A stretch of DNA of 64,000 bases from Nocardioides marmoribigeumensis (lineage in GTDB: Bacteria; Actinomycetota; Actinomycetes; Propionibacteriales; Nocardioidaceae): contig NZ_JAVDYG010000001.1 in NCBI RefSeq assembly GCF_031458325.1, positions 2,356,001 to 2,420,000 of the forward strand. Direction: 5' to 3'. Below, piece by piece: positions 6,989 to 15,887 of this stretch; the first letter of the stretch is position 1, and every line of letters begins with the position of its first letter. The notes beneath the pieces were generated by a model that made no database searches, was not told the origin of the DNA, and was given only the letters and a program-made list of their open reading frames with translations. The translations under genes were made by a program, and so were the position numbers.

Positions 6989-8482
6989 GTGGACTTCGAC
7001 GTCGAGCAGCTCGACCAGGCGCTGCTGGGCGGCAGCGCGGTCATCCTGGTCGCCGTCCTCGCCGTCCGGGTCTCGGTGCGGGTGGGTCTGCCCAGCCTCC
7101 TGATCTACCTGCTGTTGGGCGTCGTGCTCGGCACCGGGGGTCTCGGCATCGAGTTCGACAACGCCGAGGTCGCCCACGCCCTGGGCTTCGCGGCGCTGAT
7201 CATCATCCTCACCGAGGGCGGCGTGACCACTTCGTGGCAGGACCTCAGACCCGCGATGCGGACCGGCGCGCTGCTCGCCACGGTCGGGGTCGCGGTCGGG
7301 GTGGGGTCGATGGCGCTGATGGCCCACTTCTGGCTCGGCTTCAGCTGGGAGCTCGCCGTCCTCCTCGCAGCCGTCACGGCTCCCACGGACGCCGCCGCGG
7401 TGTTCTCCGTGCTGCGACGGGTCCCCCTCCCGCGGCGGCTGACGGGGCCGCTCGAGGCGGAGTCCGGGCTCAACGACGCCCCGACGGTGCTGCTGGTGAT
7501 CCTCGCCAGCGAGGGCAAGCTGTTCCACGAGGGCGTGGCGCACGTCGGCGGGCTGATCGTCTACGAGCTGGCCGTCGGCGTCCTCCTCGGGCTCGGCCTG
7601 GGCCGTGCGGGTGCGTGGGCGATGCGCCGGGCCGCCCTGCCCGCCTCGGGCCTCTACCCCCTCACCGTGCTGTCCATCGCGATCCTGTCGTACGGCGTCG
7701 CGGTGGTCCTGCTGCACGCCTCCGGCTTCGCTGCCGTCTACGCCGCCGCGCTCGTGCTGGGCAACACCGAGATGCCGCACCGCACGGCGACCAAGTCCTT
7801 CATCGAGGGGCTTGGCTGGCTCTCGCAGATCGGGCTGTTCGTCATGCTCGGCCTGCTGCTCTCGCCGGACCAGCTCACCTGGTCGGGGATGTGGCAGGCG
7901 GTGCTGGCCGGTGGCCTCCTGGCCCTGGTGGCCCGGCCGCTGTCGGTCCTGGCGAGCGTGGTGTGGGCCCGCATGCCCTGGCCCGACGTGGTGTTCCTGT
8001 CGTGGGCGGGCCTGCGCGGTGCGGTGCCCGTGGTCCTGGCCACGATCCCGCTGGCGGCCGGGGTGGAGGGCGCGCGCGACCTGTTCAACGTGGTGTTCGT
8101 GCTGGTCGTGATCGACACGCTGGTCACCGCTCCGACGCTGCCGTGGCTGGCGCGCACCCTGCGCCTGCTCGATCCGAGCGAGCTGCGTGACCTCGACATC
8201 GAGACCGCCCCGCTGGACCGGATCGCGGTCGACCTCCTCCAGATCCGGATCACCCGTCGCTCGGCGATGCACGGGGTGGAGGTCGGCGAGCTGCGCCTGC
8301 CGAGGGGCGCGTCGGTCACCCTGGTGGTCCGCGACGGGGAGACCAAGGTGCCGAGCGGGCGCACCGTCCTGCGGCGCGGGGACGAGGTCCTGGTCGTCAC
8401 CCCGCGTCGGCTGCGGGCCGAGACCGAGGACCGGCTGCGGGCGGTGTCGCTGAGGGGCCGGCTCGCGACCTGGCTGGAGTGA
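6989..8482 (+). CDS. Cation/proton antiporter with C-terminal RCK_C domain (NhaP2/CvrA type)
   Basis: A 497-residue integral membrane transporter. Residues from about 10 to 390 form 12-13 hydrophobic spans of the CPA1 fold with typical GVVLGTGGLG, TAPTDAAAVFSVLR and ESGLNDAPTVLL segments. Aspartates at APTDAA and LNDAP are the ion-binding residues of the family. The last 100 residues are soluble and contain a TrkA_C/RCK_C-like fold (RSAMHGVEVGELRLPRG...VLRRGDEVLVVTP). Related proteins exchange K+ or Na+ for protons; the RCK_C tail favours K+/H+ (inference). The GTG at 6989 has GAGG close upstream. It is convergent with the LytR_C gene with only 6 bp between stops. Confidence 0.88.
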   Translation: MDFDVEQLDQALLGGSAVILVAVLAVRVSVRVGLPSLLIYLLLGVVLGTGGLGIEFDNAEVAHALGFAALIIILTEGGVTTSWQDLRPAMRTGALLATVGVAVGVGSMALMAHFWLGFSWELAVLLAAVTAPTDAAAVFSVLRRVPLPRRLTGPLEAESGLNDAPTVLLVILASEGKLFHEGVAHVGGLIVYELAVGVLLGLGLGRAGAWAMRRAALPASGLYPLTVLSIAILSYGVAVVLLHASGFAAVYAAALVLGNTEMPHRTATKSFIEGLGWLSQIGLFVMLGLLLSPDQLTWSGMWQAVLAGGLLALVARPLSVLASVVWARMPWPDVVFLSWAGLRGAVPVVLATIPLAAGVEGARDLFNVVFVLVVIDTLVTAPTLPWLARTLRLLDPSELRDLDIETAPLDRIAVDLLQIRITRRSAMHGVEVGELRLPRGASVTLVVRDGETKVPSGRTVLRRGDEVLVVTPRRLRAETEDRLRAVSLRGRLATWLE

Positions 8483-8488
8483 GCCGGG

Positions 8489-9001
8489 TCAGCAGCCGGA
8501 GCCGGCTGCCTTGGCCTTGAGCTGGCGCGGCGCCTTGGCCAGGCCGACGAAGCGGTCGCCGACGATGACGTCGACGCCCGGCCCCAGGTCGGTCCGGGTC
8601 GGCTGGACCAGGGTCTGCGGGCCGAACTGGCGCGCGACCAGCTGAGCCGCGGGGTCGTTCTTGCTCGGCGCGAGCACGCGCACGAACTTCACGTTGGCGG
8701 CGTCGGCGGGGGCGTTGCCCACGTCGCCGGCCAGGAACCCCCGCGCGGTGAGCTGCCCGAGGGTCTGGTCGGCGAGGCCCGACCGGTTGCCGGCGTTGAA
8801 GACGCTGACCGTGACGTCGCCGGTGCGCACGACGTCGCCCGGCGCGAGGCCGGCGTTGCACGACGGACCCGCGCTCGGCTCCTCCTGGGTGAGGCTGGGG
8901 ACCGGCTCGCTCACGGCGTGCCAGCCGACGACGACGCCCACCGCGAGGATGCCGAAGAGCACGAGGAAGGTGATGCCCGCCAGGCCGCTGCGGCGGTTCA
9001 C
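8489..9001 (-). CDS. LytR C-terminal domain membrane protein
   Basis: A 170-residue protein with an N-terminal membrane anchor (GITFLVLFGILAVGVVVGWH) and an extracytoplasmic LytR_C domain beginning at VTVSVFNAGNRSGLAD. Such domains occur at the C-terminus of LytR-CpsA-Psr wall-polymer ligases and as stand-alone proteins in actinobacteria; this one lacks the LCP catalytic domain. The GTG start at 9001 overlaps the upstream stop by 4 bp (GTGA), so it is translationally coupled to the next gene. Cys near residue 48 and the C-terminal Cys could form a disulfide. Precise role unknown. Confidence 0.82.
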   Translation of the reverse strand: MNRRSGLAGITFLVLFGILAVGVVVGWHAVSEPVPSLTQEEPSAGPSCNAGLAPGDVVRTGDVTVSVFNAGNRSGLADQTLGQLTARGFLAGDVGNAPADAANVKFVRVLAPSKNDPAAQLVARQFGPQTLVQPTRTDLGPGVDVIVGDRFVGLAKAPRQLKAKAAGSGC

Positions 9002-9318
9002 TCGCCCTCTCCCGCCGTGCTGCGCGAGTCGAGGTCGAGGACCCGGGCGTGGAGCACGGAGCGCTTCTGCAGCGCCGCCCGCAGCGCCCGGTGGAGCCCG
9101 TCCTCGAGGTAGAGGTCGCCCTTCCACTGCACGACGTGGGCGAACAGGTCGCCGTAGAACGTCGAGTCCTCGCCGAGGAGGGTGTCGAGCTGCAGCGTGG
9201 CCTTGGTCGTCACCAGGTCCTCCAGGCGCACCTGCACGGGTGCGATCGCAGCCCAGTCCCGCGACTCGAGGCCGTGCTCGGGGTAGGGCCGCGTGGAGCC
9301 CACGCGCTTGAAGATCAC
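8998..9318 (-). CDS. Conserved 106-residue protein, often labelled VapB-family antitoxin
   Basis: A small conserved actinobacterial protein with the signature MIFKRVGSTRPYPEHGL, a middle TTKATLQLDTLLGEDSTFYGDLF and an end YLEDGLHRALRAAL. Databases commonly label this family 'type II TA VapB-like antitoxin'. However, there is no PIN-domain toxin beside it: its partner is the LytR_C gene, with which it overlaps by 4 bp. A housekeeping or wall-related role is therefore more likely than toxin-antitoxin function (inference). The GTG start at 9318 has only a weak ribosome site. Divergent from the HerA-like gene 55 bp away. Confidence 0.78.
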   Translation of the reverse strand: MIFKRVGSTRPYPEHGLESRDWAAIAPVQVRLEDLVTTKATLQLDTLLGEDSTFYGDLFAHVVQWKGDLYLEDGLHRALRAALQKRSVLHARVLDLDSRSTAGEGE

Positions 9319-9373
9319 ACTGCGAAGGATAGTGGGGATGGAGCCGTGCCCGCCGAGCGGTTACGTTCGGCCC

Positions 9374-10972
9374 ATGCCAGACAACAGTGCCGACCCACCC
9401 GCCCCTGGAGGCGGCTCCCTCGAGGAGACGATCCGCGCCGGCTACACCTTCGACGGCCCGGCGCTGGAGCTCGGTGGGCTGATGCTCGACGCCGAGCACC
9501 TGGCCGGGCCGGAGGCGGTGCCCGTCCGGATCCCGCTGGGCATGCTCAACCGGCACGGGCTCGTCGCCGGCGCGACCGGCACGGGCAAGACCAAGACGCT
9601 GCAGCTCCTCGCCGAACAGCTCTCGACCGCGGGGGTCGCCGTCTTCGCCGCGGACATCAAGGGCGACCTGTCCGGCCTGTCCACCCCCGGCACCCCGAGC
9701 GACAAGCTGACCGCCCGCAGCACCTCGGTGGGCCAGCAGTGGGCCGCGACCGGGTTCCCGGTGGAGTACTTCGCCCTGGGCGGCGAGGGCACGGGCATCC
9801 CGCTCCGCGCGACGATGACCGCCTTCGGCCCGACCCTGCTCGCCAAGGTGCTCGGCCTCAACGATACCCAGGAGTCCTCGCTCGGGCTGGTCTTCCACTA
9901 CGCCGACCGGGCCGGCCTGCCGCTGCTCGACCTCGAGGACCTGCGGTCGGTCGTCCAGTTCCTCACCTCCGACGAGGGCAAGCCGGAGCTCAAGGCGCTC
10001 GGCGGGCTGTCCTCGGCCACCGCCGGCGTCATCCTGCGCGAGCTGATCACGCTGTCCGACCAGGGTGCCGACGCGTTCTTCGGCGAGCCCGAGCTCGACA
10101 CCCGCGACCTGATCCGGCTCGCCCCCGACGGCCGCGGCGTCATCTCGCTGGTCGAGCTGCCCAACCTGCAGGACCGGCCCGCGCTGTTCTCGACCTTCCT
10201 GATGTGGCTGCTCGCCGACCTGTTCCACGACCTCCGCGAGGTCGGCGACCCCGACAAGCCATCGCTGGTGTTCTTCTTCGACGAGGCCCACCTGCTGTTC
10301 GCCGACGCCTCCAAGGACTTCCTGTCCGCGATCACCCAGACGGTCCGGCTGATCCGCTCCAAGGGCGTCGGCGTCTTCTTCGTGACCCAGTCCCCGACCG
10401 ACGTGCCCGACGACGTGCTGGCCCAGCTCGGGTCGCGCATCCAGCACCAGCTGCGCGCGCACACCCCCAACGAGGCCAAGGCGCTGCGGGCGACGGTCGA
10501 CACCTACCCCACCAGCGGCTACGGCGACCTGGGTGGCGTCCTCACCACGCTCGGCATCGGCGAGGCGGTGGTGACGGTGATGAACGAGCGCGGCGCCCCG
10601 ACCCCCGTGGCGTGGACCCGTCTCCGCGCCCCGGAGTCGCTGATGGGCCCTGCCTCCCCCGAGACGATGCAGGCCGCGGTCACCGCGAGCCCGCTGCACG
10701 CGAAGTACGCCGAGACCGTCGACCGCGACTCGGCCCACGAGATGCTCGCCCGCAAGGTCGAGGCAGGGGCGGAGAAGGCGGCCCAGGAGCCGGCTCCTTC
10801 GCCGGCCCCCGGCGGCGAGCACGTGCCCTACCCCCGGCAGTCGCGCACCCGAACGCCCAAGAAGGAGAAGAGCGTGGTGACGGAGGTGCTGCAGTCCTCG
10901 GCGGCCAAGCAGTTCATGCGCACCGCGGCGCGGGAGATCGCGCGCGGGCTGTTCAAGACGGGCCGCCGGTGA
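9374..10972 (+). CDS. HerA-like helicase domain ATPase (DUF853 family)
   Basis: A 532-residue P-loop ATPase of the YjgR/DUF853 family in the HerA-FtsK superfamily. Walker A is GATGTGKT at residues 66-73; Walker B is LVFFFDEAH near residue 300; a sensor-like FFVTQSPTDVP follows. The C-terminal tail is basic and Lys/Arg-rich. Family members are widespread, cytosolic and of unclear function; there is no NurA-like nuclease or sirtuin nearby, so a DNA-end-processing or defence role is not supported here. The ATG at 9374 (MPDNSADPP) was preferred to longer frames, which run into the divergent promoter. The next gene overlaps by 4 bp. Confidence 0.88.
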   Translation: MPDNSADPPAPGGGSLEETIRAGYTFDGPALELGGLMLDAEHLAGPEAVPVRIPLGMLNRHGLVAGATGTGKTKTLQLLAEQLSTAGVAVFAADIKGDLSGLSTPGTPSDKLTARSTSVGQQWAATGFPVEYFALGGEGTGIPLRATMTAFGPTLLAKVLGLNDTQESSLGLVFHYADRAGLPLLDLEDLRSVVQFLTSDEGKPELKALGGLSSATAGVILRELITLSDQGADAFFGEPELDTRDLIRLAPDGRGVISLVELPNLQDRPALFSTFLMWLLADLFHDLREVGDPDKPSLVFFFDEAHLLFADASKDFLSAITQTVRLIRSKGVGVFFVTQSPTDVPDDVLAQLGSRIQHQLRAHTPNEAKALRATVDTYPTSGYGDLGGVLTTLGIGEAVVTVMNERGAPTPVAWTRLRAPESLMGPASPETMQAAVTASPLHAKYAETVDRDSAHEMLARKVEAGAEKAAQEPAPSPAPGGEHVPYPRQSRTRTPKKEKSVVTEVLQSSAAKQFMRTAAREIARGLFKTGRR

Positions 10973-11451
10973 GCGGCGGCGGCCCCGCCGGTCGGGCCCG
11001 GGACCACGACGACGTCGAGGCGATCAAGCAGCTCAAGTACGCCTACTTCCGCTGCCTCGACCTCAAGCGTTGGGACGAGTTCGCGGAGCTGTTCGTGCCC
11101 CAGGCGACGGGGGCCTACGCCGGCCTCGACTTCGGCTCCCGCGACGACCTCGTGGCCTACATGAGCGAGAACCTCCCGGCCGACCGGATCACCTTCCACC
11201 AGGCCCACCACCCCGAGATCACCGTCGACGGGGACGTGGCCGAGGGCACGTGGTACCTCCACGACAAGGTCTTCGTCCCGGAGTACGACGTCGCGATCGA
11301 GGGTGCGGCGTTCTACCGCGACCGCTACGTCCGCACGCCCGACGGCTGGCGCCTGAGCCACGTCGGCTACGAGCGCACCTTCGAGGCGTCCTGGCAGATG
11401 TCGGCGGTCCCGGGCTGGACCTTCAAGCGGGGCAAGGCGTACGACGCCTGA
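10969..11451 (+). CDS. NTF2-like (SnoaL family) protein
   Basis: A 160-residue cone-fold protein of the nuclear transport factor 2 superfamily. It shows the typical start AIKQLKYAYFRCLDLKRWDEFAELF, then HHPEITVDGDVAEGTWYL and the closing strand YVRTPDGWRLSHVGYERTF. Members with this layout include small dehydratases and isomerases acting on hydrophobic substrates, but many have no known reaction. The GTG start at 10969 overlaps the HerA-like stop (GTGA), indicating coupled translation with an unrelated ATPase. Substrate unknown. Confidence 0.85.
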   Translation: MSGGGPAGRARDHDDVEAIKQLKYAYFRCLDLKRWDEFAELFVPQATGAYAGLDFGSRDDLVAYMSENLPADRITFHQAHHPEITVDGDVAEGTWYLHDKVFVPEYDVAIEGAAFYRDRYVRTPDGWRLSHVGYERTFEASWQMSAVPGWTFKRGKAYDA

Positions 11452-11540
11452 CGGCTGCCCGGCTTGCGGGGCCGGTTGTCATCACGGGGTGACCCCGAGC
11501 GACCCCACAAGCAGCCAGGGTCGAGGGCCACCCGGTGGGG

Positions 11541-12779
11541 TCAGACCTCGTCGCGGAGGACCGGGCAGGACATGCACCTCGGTCCGCCGCGGCCCGAGCC
11601 GAGCTCGGAACCGGCGATCCGGACGACCTCGATCCCGGCCTCCTCGAGGCGGCGGTTGGTCTGGGTGTTGCGCTCGTAGGCCACGGCCAGCCGCGGGGCG
11701 AGCGCGAGGGTGTTGTTGCCGTCGTCCCACTGCTCGCGCTCGGCGGTGGTCGGGTCGAGGCCGGTGTCGATCACCTTGAGCTCGTCGATCCCCATCGCGG
11801 CGGCGGCAGCGTGGAGGAAGGGCTCTGCCCTGGTGACCCGCAGCTCCAGCTCGGTGGCCGGCGTGCCCGCGGGGGACTCCGTGGTGACCGTGAGTGCGCG
11901 GAGGCCGTCGGCGATGTTGGGGTACATCACGACCGTGTCGACGTCGACCATCGTGCAGACGGTGTCGAGGTGCATGGTCGCGCGGTCCTGCGTGATCGGC
12001 ACGGCGAGCACGGTGGTCGCGATCCCGCCGGACATGAGCTGGCGCGCCAGGCCCTCGACGCCCGCGGGCGTGGTGCGCTCGCCCACCCCGACGGCCACGA
12101 CGCCGGGCGCGAGGAGCAGGACGTCCCCGCCCTCGACGTACTCCCGGTCCCAGCCGTGCAGGCGCTGGACGGCGGCGAACCGGGGGTGGTGGCGGTAGAC
12201 GAGCTCGGTCAGCTGGGTCTCACGGGAGCGGGCGGGCATCGCCAGCGAGGTGATCGTGACGTGGTCGCGCACCCACACGCTGGAGTCGCGGGTGAACAGC
12301 AGGTTGGGCAGCGGGTCGATCAGGAAGTCGTCGTCCGCGAGCAGGCTGGACACGAGCCCCGGCGAGGGGTGGCGGACCTCGTCGTTGCGCAGGCCCGCGC
12401 ACAGCGACAGCGCCAGGTCGTCGGGCGCCATGTCGAAGAGCATCGCCGAGAGGTACGCGCGGAGCGACTCGCCCAGGTGCAGGCTCTCCATCGCACTGCC
12501 GATCGCGAGCTCACGGGCCTCGTCGGAGCCGAGCGTCTCCTCGAGCAGGTCGGCGAGGTAGAGCACCTCGACGTCGCGGGAGCGCAGCGCCTCGGCGAAC
12601 GCGTCGTGCTCCTCCTGAGCGCGGCTCACCCACGGGATGCCGTCGAACAGCAGCCGGTCGTTGTTGCGTGGGGTGAGCCGGGTCAGCTCCGGACCCGGGC
12701 GGTGCAGGAGGACCGTGCGGAGGCGGCCCACCTCGGTGGTGACGCCGACCGGTGGCAGCGCGTGGTCATCGACGGTCAT
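11541..12779 (-). CDS. arcA: Arginine deiminase
   Basis: A 412-residue cytosolic guanidino-group hydrolase converting arginine to citrulline and ammonia. The N-terminal [18 protein letters not shown], the substrate motif [16 protein letters not shown] and the C-terminal [11 protein letters not shown] with catalytic cysteine C402 are all present. Length matches the family. The ATG at 12779 overlaps the lemA stop by 4 bp (ATGA). No ornithine carbamoyltransferase, carbamate kinase or antiporter gene is in the window, so it is not part of a standard arc operon. It may serve nitrogen supply or acid protection rather than the full ATP-yielding pathway (inference). Confidence 0.93.
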   Translation of the reverse strand: MTVDDHALPPVGVTTEVGRLRTVLLHRPGPELTRLTPRNNDRLLFDGIPWVSRAQEEHDAFAEALRSRDVEVLYLADLLEETLGSDEARELAIGSAMESLHLGESLRAYLSAMLFDMAPDDLALSLCAGLRNDEVRHPSPGLVSSLLADDDFLIDPLPNLLFTRDSSVWVRDHVTITSLAMPARSRETQLTELVYRHHPRFAAVQRLHGWDREYVEGGDVLLLAPGVVAVGVGERTTPAGVEGLARQLMSGGIATTVLAVPITQDRATMHLDTVCTMVDVDTVVMYPNIADGLRALTVTTESPAGTPATELELRVTRAEPFLHAAAAAMGIDELKVIDTGLDPTTAEREQWDDGNNTLALAPRLAVAYERNTQTNRRLEEAGIEVVRIAGSELGSGRGGPRCMSCPVLRDEV

Positions 12780-13369
12780 GGTGTCTCCTCGGTCAGGGCG
12801 GGCCCGACCTGTGGTGGGGTCGCGGCTGCCGGGTCCGACAGCTCGAAGAACTCCGAGCGGTCGAAGCCGAACATCGCGGCGACCACGTTGGACGGGAAGG
12901 TGCCGACCCGGGTGTTGAGCGCCCGCACGTTGCCGTTGTAGAAGCGGCGTCCGGCGGCGATGCGGTCCTCGGTGTCGGTCAGCTCGCGCTGCAGCTGCAG
13001 GAAGGTGATGCTGGCCTTGAGGTCGGGGTAGGCCTCGGCGACGACCATGAGGCCCGACAACGCACCGCCCACCTCCTCCTCGAAGGGGCGGCGCTGCGGC
13101 GGGCTGTCGCGCCGGTGCTGGTCCGCGGCGACGCGTGCCGCGGTGACGCGCTCGAGCACCGAGCGCTCGTGGGCGGCGTACCCCTTCACCGTCTCGACCA
13201 GGTTGGGGATGAGGTCGTGGCGCCGCTGCAGCTCGACGTCGACCTGGCTCCAGGACTCCTCGACCAGGGTGGTCTGCTGCACGAACCGGTTGTACGACGT
13301 CACCAGCGCGACCAGCAGCAGGAACAGCAGGCCGCCGCCGACGGCGAGGCCGGCACCGAGGGGGCTCAT
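12776..13369 (-). CDS. LemA family membrane protein
   Basis: A 197-residue protein with one N-terminal membrane span (residues 6-26), then the LemA helical domain: [39 protein letters not shown], and later [28 protein letters not shown], the diagnostic motif. LemA proteins are membrane proteins of unsettled function. The ATG at 13369 overlaps the upstream stop (ATGA), and its own stop overlaps the arcA start, placing it in the middle of a tightly coupled four-gene operon. Confidence 0.9.
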   Translation of the reverse strand: MSPLGAGLAVGGGLLFLLLVALVTSYNRFVQQTTLVEESWSQVDVELQRRHDLIPNLVETVKGYAAHERSVLERVTAARVAADQHRRDSPPQRRPFEEEVGGALSGLMVVAEAYPDLKASITFLQLQRELTDTEDRIAAGRRFYNGNVRALNTRVGTFPSNVVAAMFGFDRSEFFELSDPAAATPPQVGPALTEETP

Positions 13370-14094
13370 GCGGCGCCGCCGGTCTGCTGGGTGGGCGCCG
13401 GGATGCCGTACTGCCGGCGCAGGAAGTCGGGCAGCGCGTCGAGCAGCCGGTCGGCGAAGTCCAGCCGCTGGTCGACGTCGGGCAGCTCGTAGGTGCCGCG
13501 CTCGACGGTCAGCAGCCACCCGCGGTCGATCCGCCACGCGGTGTCGCGGTGCTGCAGCAGCAGCTCCATCATCCGGGGGTGCAGCACGTCGGAGGCGAAC
13601 TTGCGGTCGTCGGCGGTGACGGTGAAGGCGCGGTTGAACTCCTCGGACTCCAGTTCGATGTCGCTGTTGAACATGCGGCCGAGCAGGCGACCGAAGGCAC
13701 CCTCGGGGGAGACCGACAGGCCCGGGGTCGTGGCGCCGAGGGACAGGGCCACGACGTTGAAGTGGTGCGACTCCTCGCGGGAGTGGCTGTGGCCGTTGGC
13801 GTCCGTCGAGGTCTCGGTGGTGTGGTAGACGAAGTCGAAGACCGCCGCCTCGCGCCCGTCGTACGGGCCTCGGAGCACCTTGGTGCTCCGGCGGCCGTGG
13901 CCGGAGTGGAACGGCGACCCGGTGAAGGACTCGTGCCAGGAGTCGTCGCGCTCGGTGTAGGACCAGCCGCGGCGGGCGGCGTACGCCTTCACCTCGGCGA
14001 TGCGCTTCTGCTCGGCCTTCCAGCCGAGGTAGATCAGCAGGCCGACCACGACCAGCATCCCGCCGACGATCACCGGGAAGAGCGCTGCGTCCAC
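13366..14094 (-). CDS. Membrane-anchored DUF3137-like protein
   Basis: A 242-residue protein with a single N-terminal span ([20 protein letters not shown]), then a cytosolic domain beginning [21 protein letters not shown]. The pattern [23 protein letters not shown] and [27 protein letters not shown] resembles DUF3137-type proteins, which often accompany lemA, as here. The GTG at 14094 was chosen because it places the membrane span at the N-terminus and has AGG a few bases upstream; longer frames run into the M14 gene. Function unknown; likely a partner of LemA in the membrane. Confidence 0.75.
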   Translation of the reverse strand: MDAALFPVIVGGMLVVVGLLIYLGWKAEQKRIAEVKAYAARRGWSYTERDDSWHESFTGSPFHSGHGRRSTKVLRGPYDGREAAVFDFVYHTTETSTDANGHSHSREESHHFNVVALSLGATTPGLSVSPEGAFGRLLGRMFNSDIELESEEFNRAFTVTADDRKFASDVLHPRMMELLLQHRDTAWRIDRGWLLTVERGTYELPDVDQRLDFADRLLDALPDFLRRQYGIPAPTQQTGGAA

Positions 14095-14111
14095 GAGACC
14101 TGCCTTCGCTG

Positions 14112-14870
14112 TCAGAGATCGGAGAGGTACTGGCCCAGCACAGCACGGACCGCCGCCCGCGCGGCCGCGCCGCGCAGCCACCGGACCGAGGGGTGGTGGC
14201 CGAGCTCGACGGTGATGGCGGTGCCCGCGTGGCGGTGGTTGTACCAGGACGTCATCGTCCCGTAGCAGCGGCCGCTGCAGTTGAACGCCTTGACGGGCAG
14301 GTCGAGGCCGCGCGCGAGCCGGCGCTGGAACGCCTTGTCCTTGCGGTCGCTGCCCACGCCGTGCAGCGGCTGGTGGATGGACACCACGAACCGCGGGCGC
14401 ACCCGGTCGAGGAACCTCCTGAGCGCGCGGGACTCGGGCTCGCTCAGCGACTCCGGTCCGGAGTAGTACGTCCCGGTCAGGTGACCCCACTGGTAGGGGA
14501 AGTTGCGGTTGAGGTCGACCCCGTGGGCGTTCTGCCGGGTGCCGCGGGCGACGCCGTCGGGGTTGACCGTGGGGATCACCCACAGGTCGACCTCGTGGAC
14601 CGGGGCGCCGCGCCGGATGCCCTCGGTGAGGCGGATGCCGGCCGTCTCGTCGCCGTGGATGGACCCCAGCACCACGGCTCGGCGCGGGCTGGTCGGGTCG
14701 CCGAGGTGGTAGGCCCGGATCGCCCGGCCCTGCACCGACCGCCCGATGACGGTGCTCCCCAAGACGGTCGGGGCCGGCTCGACCGGGGCGGCCTGCGCGG
14801 TCGTGACCAGCGTGCCCCCGGCGAGGGAGGTGAGCCCGAGGAGCGCGGCGGCCAGCCGCTTCCGGTGCAT
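14112..14870 (-). CDS. Secreted M14 zinc carboxypeptidase / murein-peptide amidase-like
   Basis: A 252-residue exported peptidase: signal peptide (MHRKRLAAALLGLTSLAGGT, AQA cleavage near residue 27), then an M14 domain. Zinc ligands H72 and E75 (GSIHGDETAG) and H166 (VSIHQP) and catalytic E222 (TVELGHH) are present, with NRNFPY at 121-126. Two cysteines (C198, C202) may form a disulfide. Compact M14 enzymes of this kind cleave the gamma-D-Glu-Dap bond of murein peptides (MpaA) or act as general carboxypeptidases; the signal peptide points to cell-wall substrates. It is the first gene of the M14 / DUF3137-like / lemA / arcA run, with 17 bp to the next start. Confidence 0.85.
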   Translation of the reverse strand: MHRKRLAAALLGLTSLAGGTLVTTAQAAPVEPAPTVLGSTVIGRSVQGRAIRAYHLGDPTSPRRAVVLGSIHGDETAGIRLTEGIRRGAPVHEVDLWVIPTVNPDGVARGTRQNAHGVDLNRNFPYQWGHLTGTYYSGPESLSEPESRALRRFLDRVRPRFVVSIHQPLHGVGSDRKDKAFQRRLARGLDLPVKAFNCSGRCYGTMTSWYNHRHAGTAITVELGHHPSVRWLRGAAARAAVRAVLGQYLSDL

Positions 14871-14900
14871 GGGGGGATCGTAGGGCCCTAGATTGACCCG

Positions 14901-15887
14901 GTGCAGTTCTTCGTCACCGGCGGCAGCGGCTTCCTCGGCCGCCACCTGGTGACGCGCCTGGTCGCCGAGGGCCACGTCGTCCTCGCCCTCGCGCGCTCCG
15001 AGCAGGCGGCCCACGCGGTCGTCGCGGCCGGCGCCCGACCGGTCCGGGGGGCGCTCTGCGACGCCCCGGCCCTCGCGCACGAGGTCGAGGGCACCGACGT
15101 CGTGGTCCACGCCGCGGCCGACACCCGCCAGTGGGGCCGGCCCGGGGCGCTGCAGGCCGACAACGTCGAGGGCACCCGCGCGGTCATCGCCCTCGCGCTC
15201 GCCGGGCACGCCGCGCGGCTCGTGCACGTCAGCACCGAGGCGGTGCTGGCCGGGGGCCGACCCCTGCGCTACGCCGACGAGTCCGCGCCCTACCCGTCGC
15301 GCCACAGCGGGGAGTACGCCCGCACCAAGGCCGTCGCCGAGCAGCTCGTGCTCGCCGCCGACGGCCACGAGCTGCGCACGGTCTCGGTCCGGCCCCGCCT
15401 GATCTGGGGGCCGGGGGACACCACGTTCGCGCCCGCCGTGCTCGACGCGATGCGCGGCGGCCGCTGGGCCTGGGTCTCCGGGGGCGACTACCTCACCTCG
15501 ACCTGCCACGTCCGCAACGTGGTGGAGGGCCTCGTGCTCGCCGCCACGGTCGAGCGGGCGCAGGGCACCTACTTCCTGACCGACGGGGCGCCCGTGCGCT
15601 TCCGCGAGTTCGTCACCGACGTCGCCACGGCGTACGGCGTCGAGCCGCCCGAGCGGTCCGTCCCCTACGCCGTGGCCCGGACCATGGCCGGCGTGGTGGA
15701 CCGCGGCTGGCGCACGCTCCACCTGCGCGGTGAGCCGGCGGTCTCGGAGGGGGCGATCGCGCTGGTCGGCCACGAGATGACGGTCAACGACACGCGTGCG
15801 CGCAGCGAGCTCGGCTACCGACCCGTGGTCGGGGTCGCCGACGGGTTGGCCGAGCTGCGCGCCCACGAGCAGGAGAAGCGGGCGTGA
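14901..15887 (+). CDS. Extended SDR: NAD(P)-dependent epimerase/dehydratase family (3-beta-HSD-like)
   Basis: A 328-residue Rossmann oxidoreductase. The N-terminal nucleotide motif is GGSGFLG (7-13), the catalytic pair is Y139 and K143 in EYARTKA, and VHVSTEAV and VRPRLIWGPGD are typical of the 3-beta-hydroxysteroid dehydrogenase/isomerase-like extended SDRs. Substrate is unknown, probably a sterol, terpenoid or sugar-nucleotide-like alcohol. The GTG at 14901 is the only start that retains the Rossmann strand; it lies 30 bp from the divergent M14 gene. The following gene overlaps by 4 bp, so two different SDRs are made together. Confidence 0.85.
   Translation: MQFFVTGGSGFLGRHLVTRLVAEGHVVLALARSEQAAHAVVAAGARPVRGALCDAPALAHEVEGTDVVVHAAADTRQWGRPGALQADNVEGTRAVIALALAGHAARLVHVSTEAVLAGGRPLRYADESAPYPSRHSGEYARTKAVAEQLVLAADGHELRTVSVRPRLIWGPGDTTFAPAVLDAMRGGRWAWVSGGDYLTSTCHVRNVVEGLVLAATVERAQGTYFLTDGAPVRFREFVTDVATAYGVEPPERSVPYAVARTMAGVVDRGWRTLHLRGEPAVSEGAIALVGHEMTVNDTRARSELGYRPVVGVADGLAELRAHEQEKRA

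Noticed and set aside
9374-10972. HerA-type antiviral defence gene
   Set aside because: No NurA, SIR2, DUF4297 or other effector partner; the neighbour is an NTF2-like protein and the subfamily is the widespread DUF853 type.
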